64,000 nucleotides of DNA, from positions 1 through 64,000 of the forward strand of contig NZ_LBMG01000005.1 in NCBI RefSeq assembly GCF_001005315.1. The letters are read 5' to 3'. A program made the translations under genes and the position numbers. Under the pieces are notes generated by a model. That model saw only the letters and a program-made list of their open reading frames with translations. It did not search any database and was not told the DNA's origin. This document shows, one piece after another, positions 51,021-60,549 of the stretch; the stretch's first letter is position 1, and every line of letters begins with the position of its first letter. The stretch is from Kordia jejudonensis (GTDB lineage Bacteria; Bacteroidota; Bacteroidia; Flavobacteriales; Flavobacteriaceae).

Positions 51021-52622
51021 ATGAATTTACAACAATTCATATCAAATTTTGCACGATTGAATTTCCTCTTTATAGGAAGCATTTTTCTATTCATCACAAT
51101 GATTTTTCTATTTGGAGTTTCATTAAATATATACGCAAGTATTTTTATATTGTTGGCAGCTTGGGCAAGTGCGAATAGCTGTATTGGTTGGACGAAAAAA
51201 TCAATTTTACTCAACGGAATATTTGTACTTTTTTGGCTATTTCTATTTGGAACCGCTAGCTTATATTTAGATTTAACCTATGACGGACAATCGTATCATC
51301 AGGAAATGTCCATACAAATGGCGAATGGTTGGAATCCGATATATGAACAACTTTCCAAAGAAAATCCGCTCTATGTTTGGGTACAACATTATCCAAAAGC
51401 CTACGAAAGTATTGGAGCCGTTTTGTACAGTGTTTTTCACAACATTACATTCATCAAAGCTATCAATAGTCTATTTTTAATACTAAGTTTTCTATACGTT
51501 TTTAACTATTTTCGAAACAAAGAATCGCTGCAAAAAACAATTCTTATTTCAGCTATTATTGCTTTAAATCCAGTAGTTTTAACACAATTGATGACCAATT
51601 TAATCGATGGATTTCTATATGCGACAACGATCATTACTTTTTTTGCCTACGTCATGAGCAAAGAACAAAAAACCTATCGTTGGGAAGTGTTTATAGGATT
51701 AATGCTGTTGATCAATATCAAATTTACAGGTATCATTTTTGCAGGTTTTTTGTACGGAATTTTTTTGGTAGACGGAATCTACTTTCGGAAAGAAACATTT
51801 CAAACACACATAAAACAAACATTGCTAGTATCCGTCTTGGCAATTCCATTTTTAGTAGGACCGTACATGGTAAATTTTTCGCAAAATGGACATCCTTTAT
51901 ATCCTGTAATGGGAAAAAATAAAATTAATTTCATTCAAGACTACGAACCTGCTTTGGTACAAGGTAAAAATCGCGTACATCAATTGGTGTTGAGCAATTT
52001 GGCTTCTATTGGAAACAAAGGCGATTCGTATGTGAAAATTCCGTTTACATTTACACAAAACGAATTGCAAAAAACACGAAACGGCGCACCACGAACAGGA
52101 AGTTTCGGCGTTTGGTGGAGCGGTATCTTGCTTATTTCAATACTCTATTATGCGTTTTGTGTAGTGAGAATAGGAAGAAACTTCAAGCTCTCAAAATATG
52201 AAGCGTTGCTTGGAATCATCATACTTTTAATGGTACTCAACAAAGCAGGTTGGTGGCTGCGATATACACCGTATTTTTGGCTTGCACCAATTTTACTATA
52301 TTTTTCGTTAAAGCGATACAAAACGCATGCAACATTTCTAAAAGTGCTTTTCGGATTGGTTTTGGTAAATACGTTGTTTACAGTACTAATTAGTATCGGA
52401 TTGAAATATAAAGACGGAAATGAACTAAAAAACACCTTACACCAATTAGCGAAACAACAGCAACCTATCAAAGTTGATTTTGATAACTATTTGGGAAACA
52501 AGGTGTTATTTAAAGAATACGGAATTAAGTTTGAAGAAGCAAAGGCGGAAACATTTAAAAATCCGTTGAAAATAAATAACATTGTCATTATTGAAAATAC
52601 CGAACTAAAATTCCATGAGTAA
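51021..52622 (+). CDS. Multi-pass membrane glycosyltransferase, GT-C-like
   Basis: 533 aa with about ten membrane helices and a C-terminal soluble tail. An early DLTYDGQSYHQEM segment in the first periplasmic loop has the acidic residues expected of the GT-C (GT39/83-like) catalytic site. Such enzymes use polyprenyl-phosphate sugars on the outer face. It lies between the UbiA and HAD genes, whose product could be its donor. The family is recognised only by topology. Confidence 0.7.
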   Translation: MNLQQFISNFARLNFLFIGSIFLFITMIFLFGVSLNIYASIFILLAAWASANSCIGWTKKSILLNGIFVLFWLFLFGTASLYLDLTYDGQSYHQEMSIQMANGWNPIYEQLSKENPLYVWVQHYPKAYESIGAVLYSVFHNITFIKAINSLFLILSFLYVFNYFRNKESLQKTILISAIIALNPVVLTQLMTNLIDGFLYATTIITFFAYVMSKEQKTYRWEVFIGLMLLINIKFTGIIFAGFLYGIFLVDGIYFRKETFQTHIKQTLLVSVLAIPFLVGPYMVNFSQNGHPLYPVMGKNKINFIQDYEPALVQGKNRVHQLVLSNLASIGNKGDSYVKIPFTFTQNELQKTRNGAPRTGSFGVWWSGILLISILYYAFCVVRIGRNFKLSKYEALLGIIILLMVLNKAGWWLRYTPYFWLAPILLYFSLKRYKTHATFLKVLFGLVLVNTLFTVLISIGLKYKDGNELKNTLHQLAKQQQPIKVDFDNYLGNKVLFKEYGIKFEEAKAETFKNPLKINNIVIIENTELKFHE

Positions 52623-53214
52623 AAAGCTATACTTATTTGATTATGACGGAACGTTGACGCACAAAGATTCGTTCAAAGACTTCTTTTTGAAAATGTACGG
52701 TTTTCGAAAAGTAAGTTGGTTATTACTGTCAAATAGTTTACTTATTCTAAAAACGATTTTAGCTGATCGCGATAAAGGAAAACTCAAAGAAACGTTGATT
52801 TCCATATTTTTGAAGGGGAAAACCAAAGTGGAAATTGACACATTGGGAAAAGCATATACCAAAGAATATTTATACAGAACCATTCGCCCAAAAGCATTGG
52901 AATATTTATATCGTATACGAAAAGAAGGCGCCACGATGTATTTGGTTTCTGCTTCCATTGACTTCTGGTTGCAAACATTTGCAGATGAATTGCACATGAA
53001 ACTCATTGCAACACAACTTGCCTATGAAAATGGTACATTTACAGGGCAATTTTTGGGTAAAAACTGTAAAGGTGCTGAAAAAGTGAAGCGTATCACACAG
53101 GAAATACATCTTGCGGACTATGATGAAATTATCGCTTTTGGAAACAGCGAAGGCGACAAAGAAATGTTAGCCATCGCAACAGAATCGCATTACAAACCAT
53201 TCAGAAAAAAATAA
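52615..53214 (+). CDS. HAD-superfamily phosphatase (SerB-like), probable polyprenyl-phospho-ribose phosphatase
   Basis: 199 aa. HAD motif I LFDYDGTLTHKDSF (nucleophile Asp9 region), motif II SAS with a Lys later (GKNCKGAEKV) and motif III FGNSEGDKEM. A HAD-IB (SerB-like) cap follows motif I. HAD domains of this type are often fused to or next to UbiA-type phosphoribosyltransferases, which supports a role removing the 5-phosphate of polyprenyl-phosphoribose. Overlaps the GT-C gene by 8 nt. Confidence 0.82.
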   Translation: MSKKLYLFDYDGTLTHKDSFKDFFLKMYGFRKVSWLLLSNSLLILKTILADRDKGKLKETLISIFLKGKTKVEIDTLGKAYTKEYLYRTIRPKALEYLYRIRKEGATMYLVSASIDFWLQTFADELHMKLIATQLAYENGTFTGQFLGKNCKGAEKVKRITQEIHLADYDEIIAFGNSEGDKEMLAIATESHYKPFRKK

Positions 53215-54422
53215 TGAACATACTATTTCTTGTAAATAACACTAAAATTTCCCCCAACGCAAATGGCGGAGCGTCTGTATATTTCAGTCATTTAGAGTTG
53301 TTACACAAAGCAGGATTTACGGTGCATCTTTTATTTCTGGACTGGAATCACGACAATACGAAAGCTGTTATTTCGGAAAACATCAACCAAGATTTTGTAG
53401 ATGAAATCTCTGAATTTTACAATTCGGCAGCAGTTTTACATGTCGCTTATGAAGTTCCAAAACTTTCTATGAATCATCTTCTCAATGCGGTAATTCATCC
53501 TGAAAAATTTGAATATCACTTTATCAACGCTCAAAATGAAGTGTTGCTACAAAACTATTGTGCTCAAAAGCAAATTGATCTAATGTGGGCAGAATGGCGA
53601 TGGTCAGTACTGTTGGCGGCATACACATCAATTGATATTCCTAAAATTTATGCACATCATGATTGGGAATACAAACTTGGGAAACTACGAAAACAGCAAA
53701 AAGGACTCAAATATAAATTTCATCTCTATCAAAAAAAGCGTGTAGAGATGGACGTCATACAAAAAGTTGAAGCCTGCGTTTCGGGTTCGTTCACAGAAAC
53801 GGAAGAATTAAAAGCATTTGGCGCTACAAAATCGATGTATATTCCATTAACATATTCCAAAACGGATATTACAGAAAATGATGCAAAAGTTCCCACAATT
53901 GTACACGTGGGCGGTATGGGAACAACGGCAAATCGTATTGGTTTGGAACGTTTTCTTGAAGTTTGTTGGGAAACCATAAAACAACAAATTCCCCATGTAA
54001 AACTCAACGTTATTGGAAGTTTAAAATACGCTTCTGATTCGTTGCAACGGCGTTTGGAAGATCCACAAATTAATTGCTTGGGCTTTGTGAAAAACTTAGC
54101 ACCTGAACTAAAAGCTTACGATATTCACATCATTCCATGGGAATACAATACGGGAACACGCACGCGAATTCCGCTGGTTTTCAATCATGCGCAAGTATTG
54201 GTGAGTACCAAAGCGGCGGCAAGTTGTTATCCAGAATTGATGCATGATGAAAACTGTATTTTAAGTAACGATTTGCAACACATGACCACACAAATAATTG
54301 ATTTGTATAACAATGCAGAAAAGCGGATATTTACAGGCGATAATGCGCGAAAAACGTTCTTGGAAAATTTTACAACGAACACGCAGATCGAAAAACTGAA
54401 ATTGTTTCTAAATGAGATATAG
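53214..54422 (+). CDS. Glycosyltransferase, GT4-like
   Basis: 402 aa, GT-B fold, soluble. N-terminal FLVNNTKISPNANGGASVYF is the acceptor side. The donor side has TIVHVGGMGTTANRIGLERFL and INCLGFVKNLAPELKAYDIHIIPWEYNTGTRTRIP. Its first base overlaps the last of the HAD gene (1 nt). Donor unknown. Confidence 0.85.
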   Translation: MNILFLVNNTKISPNANGGASVYFSHLELLHKAGFTVHLLFLDWNHDNTKAVISENINQDFVDEISEFYNSAAVLHVAYEVPKLSMNHLLNAVIHPEKFEYHFINAQNEVLLQNYCAQKQIDLMWAEWRWSVLLAAYTSIDIPKIYAHHDWEYKLGKLRKQQKGLKYKFHLYQKKRVEMDVIQKVEACVSGSFTETEELKAFGATKSMYIPLTYSKTDITENDAKVPTIVHVGGMGTTANRIGLERFLEVCWETIKQQIPHVKLNVIGSLKYASDSLQRRLEDPQINCLGFVKNLAPELKAYDIHIIPWEYNTGTRTRIPLVFNHAQVLVSTKAAASCYPELMHDENCILSNDLQHMTTQIIDLYNNAEKRIFTGDNARKTFLENFTTNTQIEKLKLFLNEI

Positions 54423-54604
54423 AATTTAAAATGTCAGATGGTAAATGTTGAAATAATGTCACGATGAACGCCGTCGAGATTGTTTGCTTTGTTTGCACAA
54501 TAGTTCTCGATACAAATTTGCTTAGGCAAATTCACTCAACTGACGAAACAAAAAACCAAACACCCAAAACCCAACACCAAAACCCAAAACCCAAACCCAA
54601 AAAC
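54423..54604. repeat. Composite intergenic repeat region, copy 2
   Basis: Between the GT4 gene and neuB: TTAAAATGTCAGATGGTAAATG-like text, then a palindromic element (54503-54545) and ACCCAAAACCCAACACC runs (54555-54600). The same three words recur in the neuC-neuA gap. The in-frame extension of neuB upstream to 54464 reads through this repeat and is not believable coding sequence. Confidence 0.6.
54503..54545 (+). repeat. Dispersed palindromic repeat, copy 1
   Basis: Matches the reverse complement of 61923-61968 in its main blocks: TTCTCGATAC, AAATTT, AAATT-CACTC and GACG. Inverted parts (AAATTTG/CAAATT) allow a hairpin. Confidence 0.6.
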
Positions 54605-55609
54605 ATGAAACAAACCTACATCATAGCTGAAATTGCACAAGCACACGACGGAAGTCTCGGAATGGCGCATGCGTACATTGATGCTGTAGCAAAAACGGGC
54701 GCTGATGCAATAAAGTTTCAAACACATATCGCTGCCGCAGAAAGTAGCATTCATGAACCATTTAGAGTTAAATTTTCCAAGCAAGATGCCACACGCTACG
54801 AATACTGGCAACGCATGGAATTTTCACTAACACAATGGAAAGAAATCAAAGTACATTGTGATGAAGTTGGGTTAGATTTTATATCATCTCCGTTCAGCAA
54901 TGCGGCCGTAGATTTGTTAGAAGAAGTTGGTGTTTCCCATTACAAAGTTGGTTCAGGAGAAGTCAATAACTTTCTATTGCTTGAAAAAATTGCCAACACG
55001 GGAAAACCCATCATCATATCTTCAGGAATGAGTTCGTTTGCCGAATTGGACGCAACCGTAGCATTTCTCAAAGAAAAAAACTGTGAATTTTCCATCTTAC
55101 AATGCACAACGTCGTATCCCACAAAACCCAAACAATTTGGCTTAAATGTAATTCAAGAACTAAAAGATAGATATCAGGTTACTGTTGGATTCTCAGATCA
55201 TTCATCAACAATAGAAGCCGGAATTGCCGCTGCCACACTTGGTGCCGAAATCTTGGAATTTCATGTTGTGTTTGACAAAGAAATGTTTGGTCCAGATGCA
55301 AAATCATCACTGACATTTCCAGAAACAACACAATTGGTCAAAGCTGTCAGAAACATTGATGAAGCCTTACAGCATCCAATTGATAAAAATGACAATTCAG
55401 CATTCGCGACTTTAAAACAAATCTTTGAAAAATCGTTGGCAGTTAACAAAAACTTGCCAAAAGGACACGTGTTAACATTTAATGACTTGGAAGCTAAAAA
55501 GCCAAAAAACTACGGAATTGTTGCATCTGAATTTCAATCAGTTATTGGAAAAAAGCTGACAAAAGAAATGAAACAATGGGATTTTTTAACTAAAAATGAT
55601 ATTGCCTAA
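54605..55609 (+). CDS. neuB: Nonulosonic acid (sialic-type) synthase
   Basis: 334 aa from the ATG at 54605. A TIM-barrel synthase that condenses phosphoenolpyruvate with ManNAc or a related amino sugar. Seen: IIAEIAQAHDGSLGMA, GADAIKFQTH, the SGMSSFAELDATV and LQCTTSYPTKPKQFGLN blocks, and the FSDHSSTIEAGIAAATLGA metal-site region. A C-terminal SAF antifreeze-like domain follows (LPKGHVLTFNDLEAKKP). With neuC and neuA in the same locus, N-acetylneuraminate or legionaminate synthesis is likely. Confidence 0.92.
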   Translation: MKQTYIIAEIAQAHDGSLGMAHAYIDAVAKTGADAIKFQTHIAAAESSIHEPFRVKFSKQDATRYEYWQRMEFSLTQWKEIKVHCDEVGLDFISSPFSNAAVDLLEEVGVSHYKVGSGEVNNFLLLEKIANTGKPIIISSGMSSFAELDATVAFLKEKNCEFSILQCTTSYPTKPKQFGLNVIQELKDRYQVTVGFSDHSSTIEAGIAAATLGAEILEFHVVFDKEMFGPDAKSSLTFPETTQLVKAVRNIDEALQHPIDKNDNSAFATLKQIFEKSLAVNKNLPKGHVLTFNDLEAKKPKNYGIVASEFQSVIGKKLTKEMKQWDFLTKNDIA

Positions 55610-55612
55610 CTC

Positions 55613-57115
55613 ATGTTTGCATACCTACAACGCAAAATAGCAAAAAGCTACACAAAAAAAATTGATGCCGCTGGAGTATCACTATTTCGAATTTTATTTT
55701 CACTCACCATGTTGGGAGAAATTATCCAGTTATTCTACTTCCGACACCTCATATTTGACGCGGTACCGTTTATTCATGTTGCCGAAATCAACTTTGGATT
55801 GGGGTTACTCGTTTGGATGGCAGTATTGGTTTTTATGATAATTGGTTACCAAACTAAAATTGCAAGTATTCTCAACTATGTACTAACCTTGGTGTTTTTG
55901 GGCACAATCCATACGTTTGAATATCACATGTTTTATGCCTATTTGGGAATTACATTTTTAATGATGTTTATGCCGTTGGAACGCAAATATTCCTTACATA
56001 ACTATTTAAAAAAACGAGCTGCTCAAAAAACAGGAGAACCGTATCAACCAAATCAAACAGTAAGTCAATTGCATTACATCGTACCTTTATTGGTTGGAGT
56101 CGGTTTTGTCTATTTTGATTCTATTTTCTTCAAACTCACCTCTTACAATTGGATGAATGGACTCGGAATGTGGTTGCCAGCAAGTTTGCCTATGATATCG
56201 CACGCTGACAACAGTTTTTTAATGAATATTAAATGGCTTGCCCTATTTTTAGGATATTTTACCGTACTATTCGAATTCATATTCATCTTCTTATTTTGGA
56301 GAAAAAAATGGCGACTTCCGATGTTTATCATAGGATTTATGTTGCATCTTGGAATCTTGATTGAATTTCCAATTCCTTGGTTCGGACTGGGAATCATTGC
56401 TATCTATCTCTTGCTTGTTCCAGTATCGTTTTGGAAATATCTCGAACAAAAAATAGGAAAAAAAGTAGTTGAAAATCAAGTTGTTACTCCGGAAGTGAAT
56501 GAAAAACAAACGATAAAATACATTTCTTACGGATTGTTAGCGCTTTGTTTAATGCAATGCAATGCAACCTATCGTTCGCCGTTGATAAAGCAATTCACAG
56601 AAAAATCAGGTTTTGAACAAACAACTGTTGGAAATTTTATTGGAAAAGTTTCCGATAAAGCTGGTGTAGCAACCAGAATTGCCTTTGGAATCACAAAACA
56701 CGGCGTATTTATGGACGCACATTTTGATGATTACAATCACATTGTTTCGGTACAATACATTGCCAAAGATGGTACTGAAATTTGGTTGCCAATTGTAAAC
56801 GAAGATGGAATGCCCGAAAGTTACATATATGGCGCTAATTGGGTAAAATGGACGTTTCGAGTTGTTGGAACAAATGTAAATAACTATTATTTAACCGATG
56901 GCATCAAAGATTTTACCGCTTTTTGGGCACATAAAAATAATGTTGATTTAAACGATGCCAGATTTACAGTAAAAGTGAAAAAAGTTGAAACTCCAAGAGA
57001 ATGGAAAAAAGACTTTTTACACAAACAACAGAAAAAACCTTGGATTGACGCTGGCGAAGTAATTTGGAAATCGAAAAAATTTGAAGCAAACATCGTAAAC
57101 GTTGAATCTTTATAA
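55613..57115 (+). CDS. HTTM-domain membrane protein (vitamin-K-dependent carboxylase-like)
   Basis: 500 aa. The N-terminal half has several membrane helices with GVSLFRILFSLTMLGEIIQL and TIHTFEYHMFYAYLGI, as in HTTM-domain proteins. The C-terminal ~190 residues are soluble and face the periplasm or cytosol. Only the HTTM label is secure; the glutamyl carboxylase motif cannot be confirmed. It starts 3 nt after neuB. Its role in the locus is unknown. Confidence 0.75.
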   Translation: MFAYLQRKIAKSYTKKIDAAGVSLFRILFSLTMLGEIIQLFYFRHLIFDAVPFIHVAEINFGLGLLVWMAVLVFMIIGYQTKIASILNYVLTLVFLGTIHTFEYHMFYAYLGITFLMMFMPLERKYSLHNYLKKRAAQKTGEPYQPNQTVSQLHYIVPLLVGVGFVYFDSIFFKLTSYNWMNGLGMWLPASLPMISHADNSFLMNIKWLALFLGYFTVLFEFIFIFLFWRKKWRLPMFIIGFMLHLGILIEFPIPWFGLGIIAIYLLLVPVSFWKYLEQKIGKKVVENQVVTPEVNEKQTIKYISYGLLALCLMQCNATYRSPLIKQFTEKSGFEQTTVGNFIGKVSDKAGVATRIAFGITKHGVFMDAHFDDYNHIVSVQYIAKDGTEIWLPIVNEDGMPESYIYGANWVKWTFRVVGTNVNNYYLTDGIKDFTAFWAHKNNVDLNDARFTVKVKKVETPREWKKDFLHKQQKKPWIDAGEVIWKSKKFEANIVNVESL

Positions 57116-57136
57116 TAGCTGAATCTACAAAGCGTA

Positions 57137-57829
57137 ATGTCGAAAAAACTCACCATCATACAATCAAACTACATTCCCTGGAAAGGCTATTTTGACATGA
57201 TTAATCGTGCAGATATATTCGTGATGTACGATGAAATGCAATACACAAAAAATGATTGGCGTAATAGAAATATCATCAAAACGCAAACGGGAACGCAATG
57301 GTTGACCATTCCTGTGAAAATGAGCGGAAAATTTGGTCAAAAAATCAACGAAACCGAAGTCTCCAATACTATTTGGCGAAAAAAACATTGGAAAACCATT
57401 GTACAGAATTACAACAAAACGCCCTACTTTGAAACATATAAAGACATCTTTGAAAACTTATATTTACACAGTTCAGAAACAAATTTGTCAAACATCAATT
57501 GTGCCTTTATCAAAGCGATTAATACAATTCTAGGTATCAAGACACAGTTGATCAAAAGTAGTGAACTGGAATTTTCAGGAAATCGAAATGAGCGACTTAT
57601 CGAAATTTGTCAAAAATTAAACGCAACAACCTATATTTCGGGTCCTAAAGCTAAAAACTACATGGAAATTGCGCTGTTCAACGCTGCAAATATCAATATT
57701 GAATGGATGGATTATACAGGATATCCAGAATACCATCAAAAATATTTGCCTTTTGAGCATGGTGTAACTATATTAGATTTAATATTCAATGAAGGCCCAA
57801 ACGCTTACAAATTCATGAAAAGTTTCTAA
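57137..57829 (+). CDS. WbqC-family protein
   Basis: 230 aa. The start TIIQSNYIPWKGYFDMINRAD and the YDEMQYTKNDWRNRN segment are hallmark features of WbqC-like proteins of glycan clusters, with a late KYLPFEHGVTILDLIFNEGP block. The biochemical role is not settled; often paired with amino-sugar biosynthesis genes, as it is here with the transaminase and formyltransferase downstream. Confidence 0.88.
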   Translation: MSKKLTIIQSNYIPWKGYFDMINRADIFVMYDEMQYTKNDWRNRNIIKTQTGTQWLTIPVKMSGKFGQKINETEVSNTIWRKKHWKTIVQNYNKTPYFETYKDIFENLYLHSSETNLSNINCAFIKAINTILGIKTQLIKSSELEFSGNRNERLIEICQKLNATTYISGPKAKNYMEIALFNAANINIEWMDYTGYPEYHQKYLPFEHGVTILDLIFNEGPNAYKFMKSF

Positions 57830-57830
57830 T

Positions 57831-58742
57831 ATGGACATCTCAATAATTGTTCCTGTATACAACGGTGAAAAAACCTTAGAAGCACTGTATTCACAAATTG
57901 CAACATTCTGTGATGCGGAAAAACTACACTATGAAGTTGTTTTTGTTCATGATTGTGGTCCTGACAATTCGCTTTCCATTTTAAAAAAGCTACAAAAAAA
58001 TCATCCGAAACATATAAAAGTATTACAGTTAACGCGCAATTACGGACAACACAATGCCATTATTGCAGGATTTGGTTCATGCGAAGGCGACATGATTATT
58101 ACGATGGATGAAGATTTGCAGCATTTGCCAAAAGACATTAAAAATCTGCTCAACAAGCAAAAAGAAGGCGATTATGATGTTGTATATGGTGTTAACAAAA
58201 CTTCCGAGCATTCGCGATTTCGAAACATCACGTCACGCATTATGAAAAAAGTGCTGTCGTATGCTATTGAAAACTTACATAAAGATTATTCCGCATTTCG
58301 ATTAATCAAACGTGACATAGCGTTGCAACTGATAGAAATGCAAAACTCATATACATTTTTAGATGGATATCTCAGTTGGATTACCAACCACGTATCAAGC
58401 ACAACAGTAGAGCACAAAGAGCGTTTCGCGGGCGAAAGTTCGTACACGATGAAAAAACTCATTGAGCATTCCATTAACATTCTCTTTACGTTTTCAAACA
58501 TTCCCATTCGGATTTTATCCTATTCGTCCATCATTATATTTTTCATTACACTGATGTATAGTATTTACATTGTCGTTCGAAAATTAGTCTATGATGATTT
58601 AATTGCAGGTTTTCCAACGCTAATCATTGCCATCGGAATCGGCGTAAGCTTGCTATTGCTCGGTTTGGGAATCATTGGAGAATACACATACCGAATCAAC
58701 TTAAAAACGACCAAGCGTCCAAACTATACCATAAAAAAGTAA
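57831..58742 (+). CDS. Glycosyltransferase family 2 with C-terminal membrane helices (DPM1/ArnC-like)
   Basis: 303 aa. GT-A domain: ISIIVPVYNGEKTLEALY, the HDCGPDNS segment and MIITMDEDLQHLPKDI (DxD-like metal site). Two C-terminal membrane helices (about 225-247 and 262-285) follow. This layout matches enzymes that move a sugar from a nucleotide donor to polyprenyl phosphate. It may prepare a lipid-linked amino sugar made by the following genes. Confidence 0.9.
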   Translation: MDISIIVPVYNGEKTLEALYSQIATFCDAEKLHYEVVFVHDCGPDNSLSILKKLQKNHPKHIKVLQLTRNYGQHNAIIAGFGSCEGDMIITMDEDLQHLPKDIKNLLNKQKEGDYDVVYGVNKTSEHSRFRNITSRIMKKVLSYAIENLHKDYSAFRLIKRDIALQLIEMQNSYTFLDGYLSWITNHVSSTTVEHKERFAGESSYTMKKLIEHSINILFTFSNIPIRILSYSSIIIFFITLMYSIYIVVRKLVYDDLIAGFPTLIIAIGIGVSLLLLGLGIIGEYTYRINLKTTKRPNYTIKK

Positions 58743-58746
58743 ATCG

Positions 58747-59412
58747 ATGAAAAAAATCATGTTTCTTGTATCTGGTAATGGCGGAACGCTCAAATTTATA
58801 GTGGAAGCCAGCAAACTGCTCAATACGCCTTTTGAAGTGGTCGCTGTCATTGCAGATCGAAATTGTGGCGCATCGGATTACGCTACACAGCAACACATAG
58901 CAACAAAAATATTCGATTTTAAAAAAGACGGCTGGCAACAACTTTCAGAAGAATTACAACAGGTACAACCAGACATTGTCATTACCACAATTCACAAAAT
59001 CATTCCAAAATTAGTCTTAGACCTCATTCCTGATAATTTTATAAACTTGCATTACTCATTGCTTCCTGCTTTTAAAGGATTCATCGGAATGAAAACCGTA
59101 CAAGAAGCAAAAAAGAAAAACGTACAACTTATTGGCGCCACGGCACATTATGTAAATGAACATGTAGATGAGGGAAAAATAATCTCACAATGTGTATATG
59201 CTGTCGATTGGAATCAAGAAATAACGATGATTTACGATGTAATTTTCAAAAATGCTTGTATCACTTTGTACAATGCTTTATATATAATTGCTAATTTTGA
59301 AACAACAAGCGGTCATGTGGAAATTCAGCATAATGAAAAAATTATGTATCATCCGCCATTGCGATTTAACTCTCAAAAATTCAACACTACGTTTTGGAGC
59401 AAAATAAACTAA
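58747..59412 (+). CDS. PurN-like formyltransferase, probable sugar N-formyltransferase
   Basis: 221 aa. Start IMFLVSGNGGTLKFIVEAS; catalytic Asn-x-His in INLHYSLLPAFKG and the Asp of VNEHVDEGKIISQ, so the formyl-transfer triad is intact. It is not next to any purine gene, and a transaminase overlaps its end, so it likely formylates an amino sugar such as dTDP-4-amino-4,6-dideoxyhexose. Its length fits a single formyltransferase domain. Confidence 0.85.
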   Translation: MKKIMFLVSGNGGTLKFIVEASKLLNTPFEVVAVIADRNCGASDYATQQHIATKIFDFKKDGWQQLSEELQQVQPDIVITTIHKIIPKLVLDLIPDNFINLHYSLLPAFKGFIGMKTVQEAKKKNVQLIGATAHYVNEHVDEGKIISQCVYAVDWNQEITMIYDVIFKNACITLYNALYIIANFETTSGHVEIQHNEKIMYHPPLRFNSQKFNTTFWSKIN

Positions 59413-60533
59413 TACCTTTCAACAAGCCATATATCATTGGAAATGAACTCTCGTACATCGCTGATGCTGTACAATACGGGAAAATATCTGGTAATGGAAA
59501 ATATACCAAACGTTGTCAAGAATTCTTTGAAACTGCATACGGATTCAAAAAATGTTTGATGACAACTTCATGCACAGATGCGTTAGAAATGGCTGCGATA
59601 TTGTTAGATATAAAATCAGGTGACGAAATCATAATGCCAGCATTTACCTTTGTATCTACGGCAAACGCCTTCATATTACGAGGCGCAAAAATTGTATTTG
59701 TGGATAGCAAAGAAAACAATCCAAACATTGATGAAACTAAAATTGAAGCGCTAATAACCGACAAAACAAAAGCAATAGTCGTAGTACATTATGCTGGAAT
59801 GGCGTGCAATATGGATGAAATCATGCGGATTGCTAATCAACACAAATTATATGTTATAGAAGATGCCGCGCAAGCAATTGATTCGTTTTACAACGGAAAA
59901 GCATTAGGAAGTATTGGACACATGGGAACGTATTCGTTTCATGAAACCAAAAACATTCAATGTGGCGAAGGTGGCATGTTGATGATTAACGACGAAAAAT
60001 TTAAAGAACGTGCAGAAATTATCTGGGAAAAAGGGACTAACAGAGCTGCTTTTTTCCGTGGGGAAATTGACAAATACGGTTGGGTTGATATTGGCTCCTC
60101 CTTTTTGCCCTCTGAACTAAACGCTGCATTTTTGTACGCGCAATTGGAAAATCTTGAAAAAATACAATCCAAACGCAAGCAAATTTGGAATACCTATTAT
60201 TTGGGACTCAAATCGCTTCAAGAAAAAGGACATGTAGCACTTTTTAATCTGGAAGAAAATGTATCAAACGGACACTTATTCTATATAATTTGTAAAAATC
60301 TTCAAGAACGAAACGCGCTCATCAAACACTTGAAAAATAACGATATACATGCAGTATTTCACTATCAATCCTTACATTTAAGTGCTTATTTTAGCGATCA
60401 ACATGATGGAAGAAACTTAGCAAATGTTGAAAAATACTCCGATCAACTTCTGCGATTGCCTTTATATTATGAATTGTCTATCAACGAAGTAGAAAATATT
60501 GTAGCAAAAATTAAGACGTTCTACGAAAATTAA
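59394..60533 (+). CDS. rffA: dTDP-4-amino-4,6-dideoxygalactose transaminase-type aminotransferase
   Basis: 379 aa, PLP-dependent DegT/DnrJ/EryC1 family. Begins IPFNKPYIIGNELSYIADAV; PAFTFVSTANAFILRGAKIVFVD and SFHETKNIQCGEGGM (PLP lysine) are seen. The pattern is that of RffA/WecE. The only usable start is a TTG at 59394, inside the end of the formyltransferase gene (19-nt overlap). Makes the amino sugar that the formyltransferase would modify; the dTDP-sugar genes (rmlA/rmlB) are not in the window. Confidence 0.88.
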   Translation: MEQNKLIPFNKPYIIGNELSYIADAVQYGKISGNGKYTKRCQEFFETAYGFKKCLMTTSCTDALEMAAILLDIKSGDEIIMPAFTFVSTANAFILRGAKIVFVDSKENNPNIDETKIEALITDKTKAIVVVHYAGMACNMDEIMRIANQHKLYVIEDAAQAIDSFYNGKALGSIGHMGTYSFHETKNIQCGEGGMLMINDEKFKERAEIIWEKGTNRAAFFRGEIDKYGWVDIGSSFLPSELNAAFLYAQLENLEKIQSKRKQIWNTYYLGLKSLQEKGHVALFNLEENVSNGHLFYIICKNLQERNALIKHLKNNDIHAVFHYQSLHLSAYFSDQHDGRNLANVEKYSDQLLRLPLYYELSINEVENIVAKIKTFYEN

Positions 60534-60549
60534 AACCAACAATCAACAA

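Noticed and set aside
54464-54604. N-terminal extension of neuB
   Set aside because: It reads through the intergenic repeat words, while the conserved family start is at 54605.
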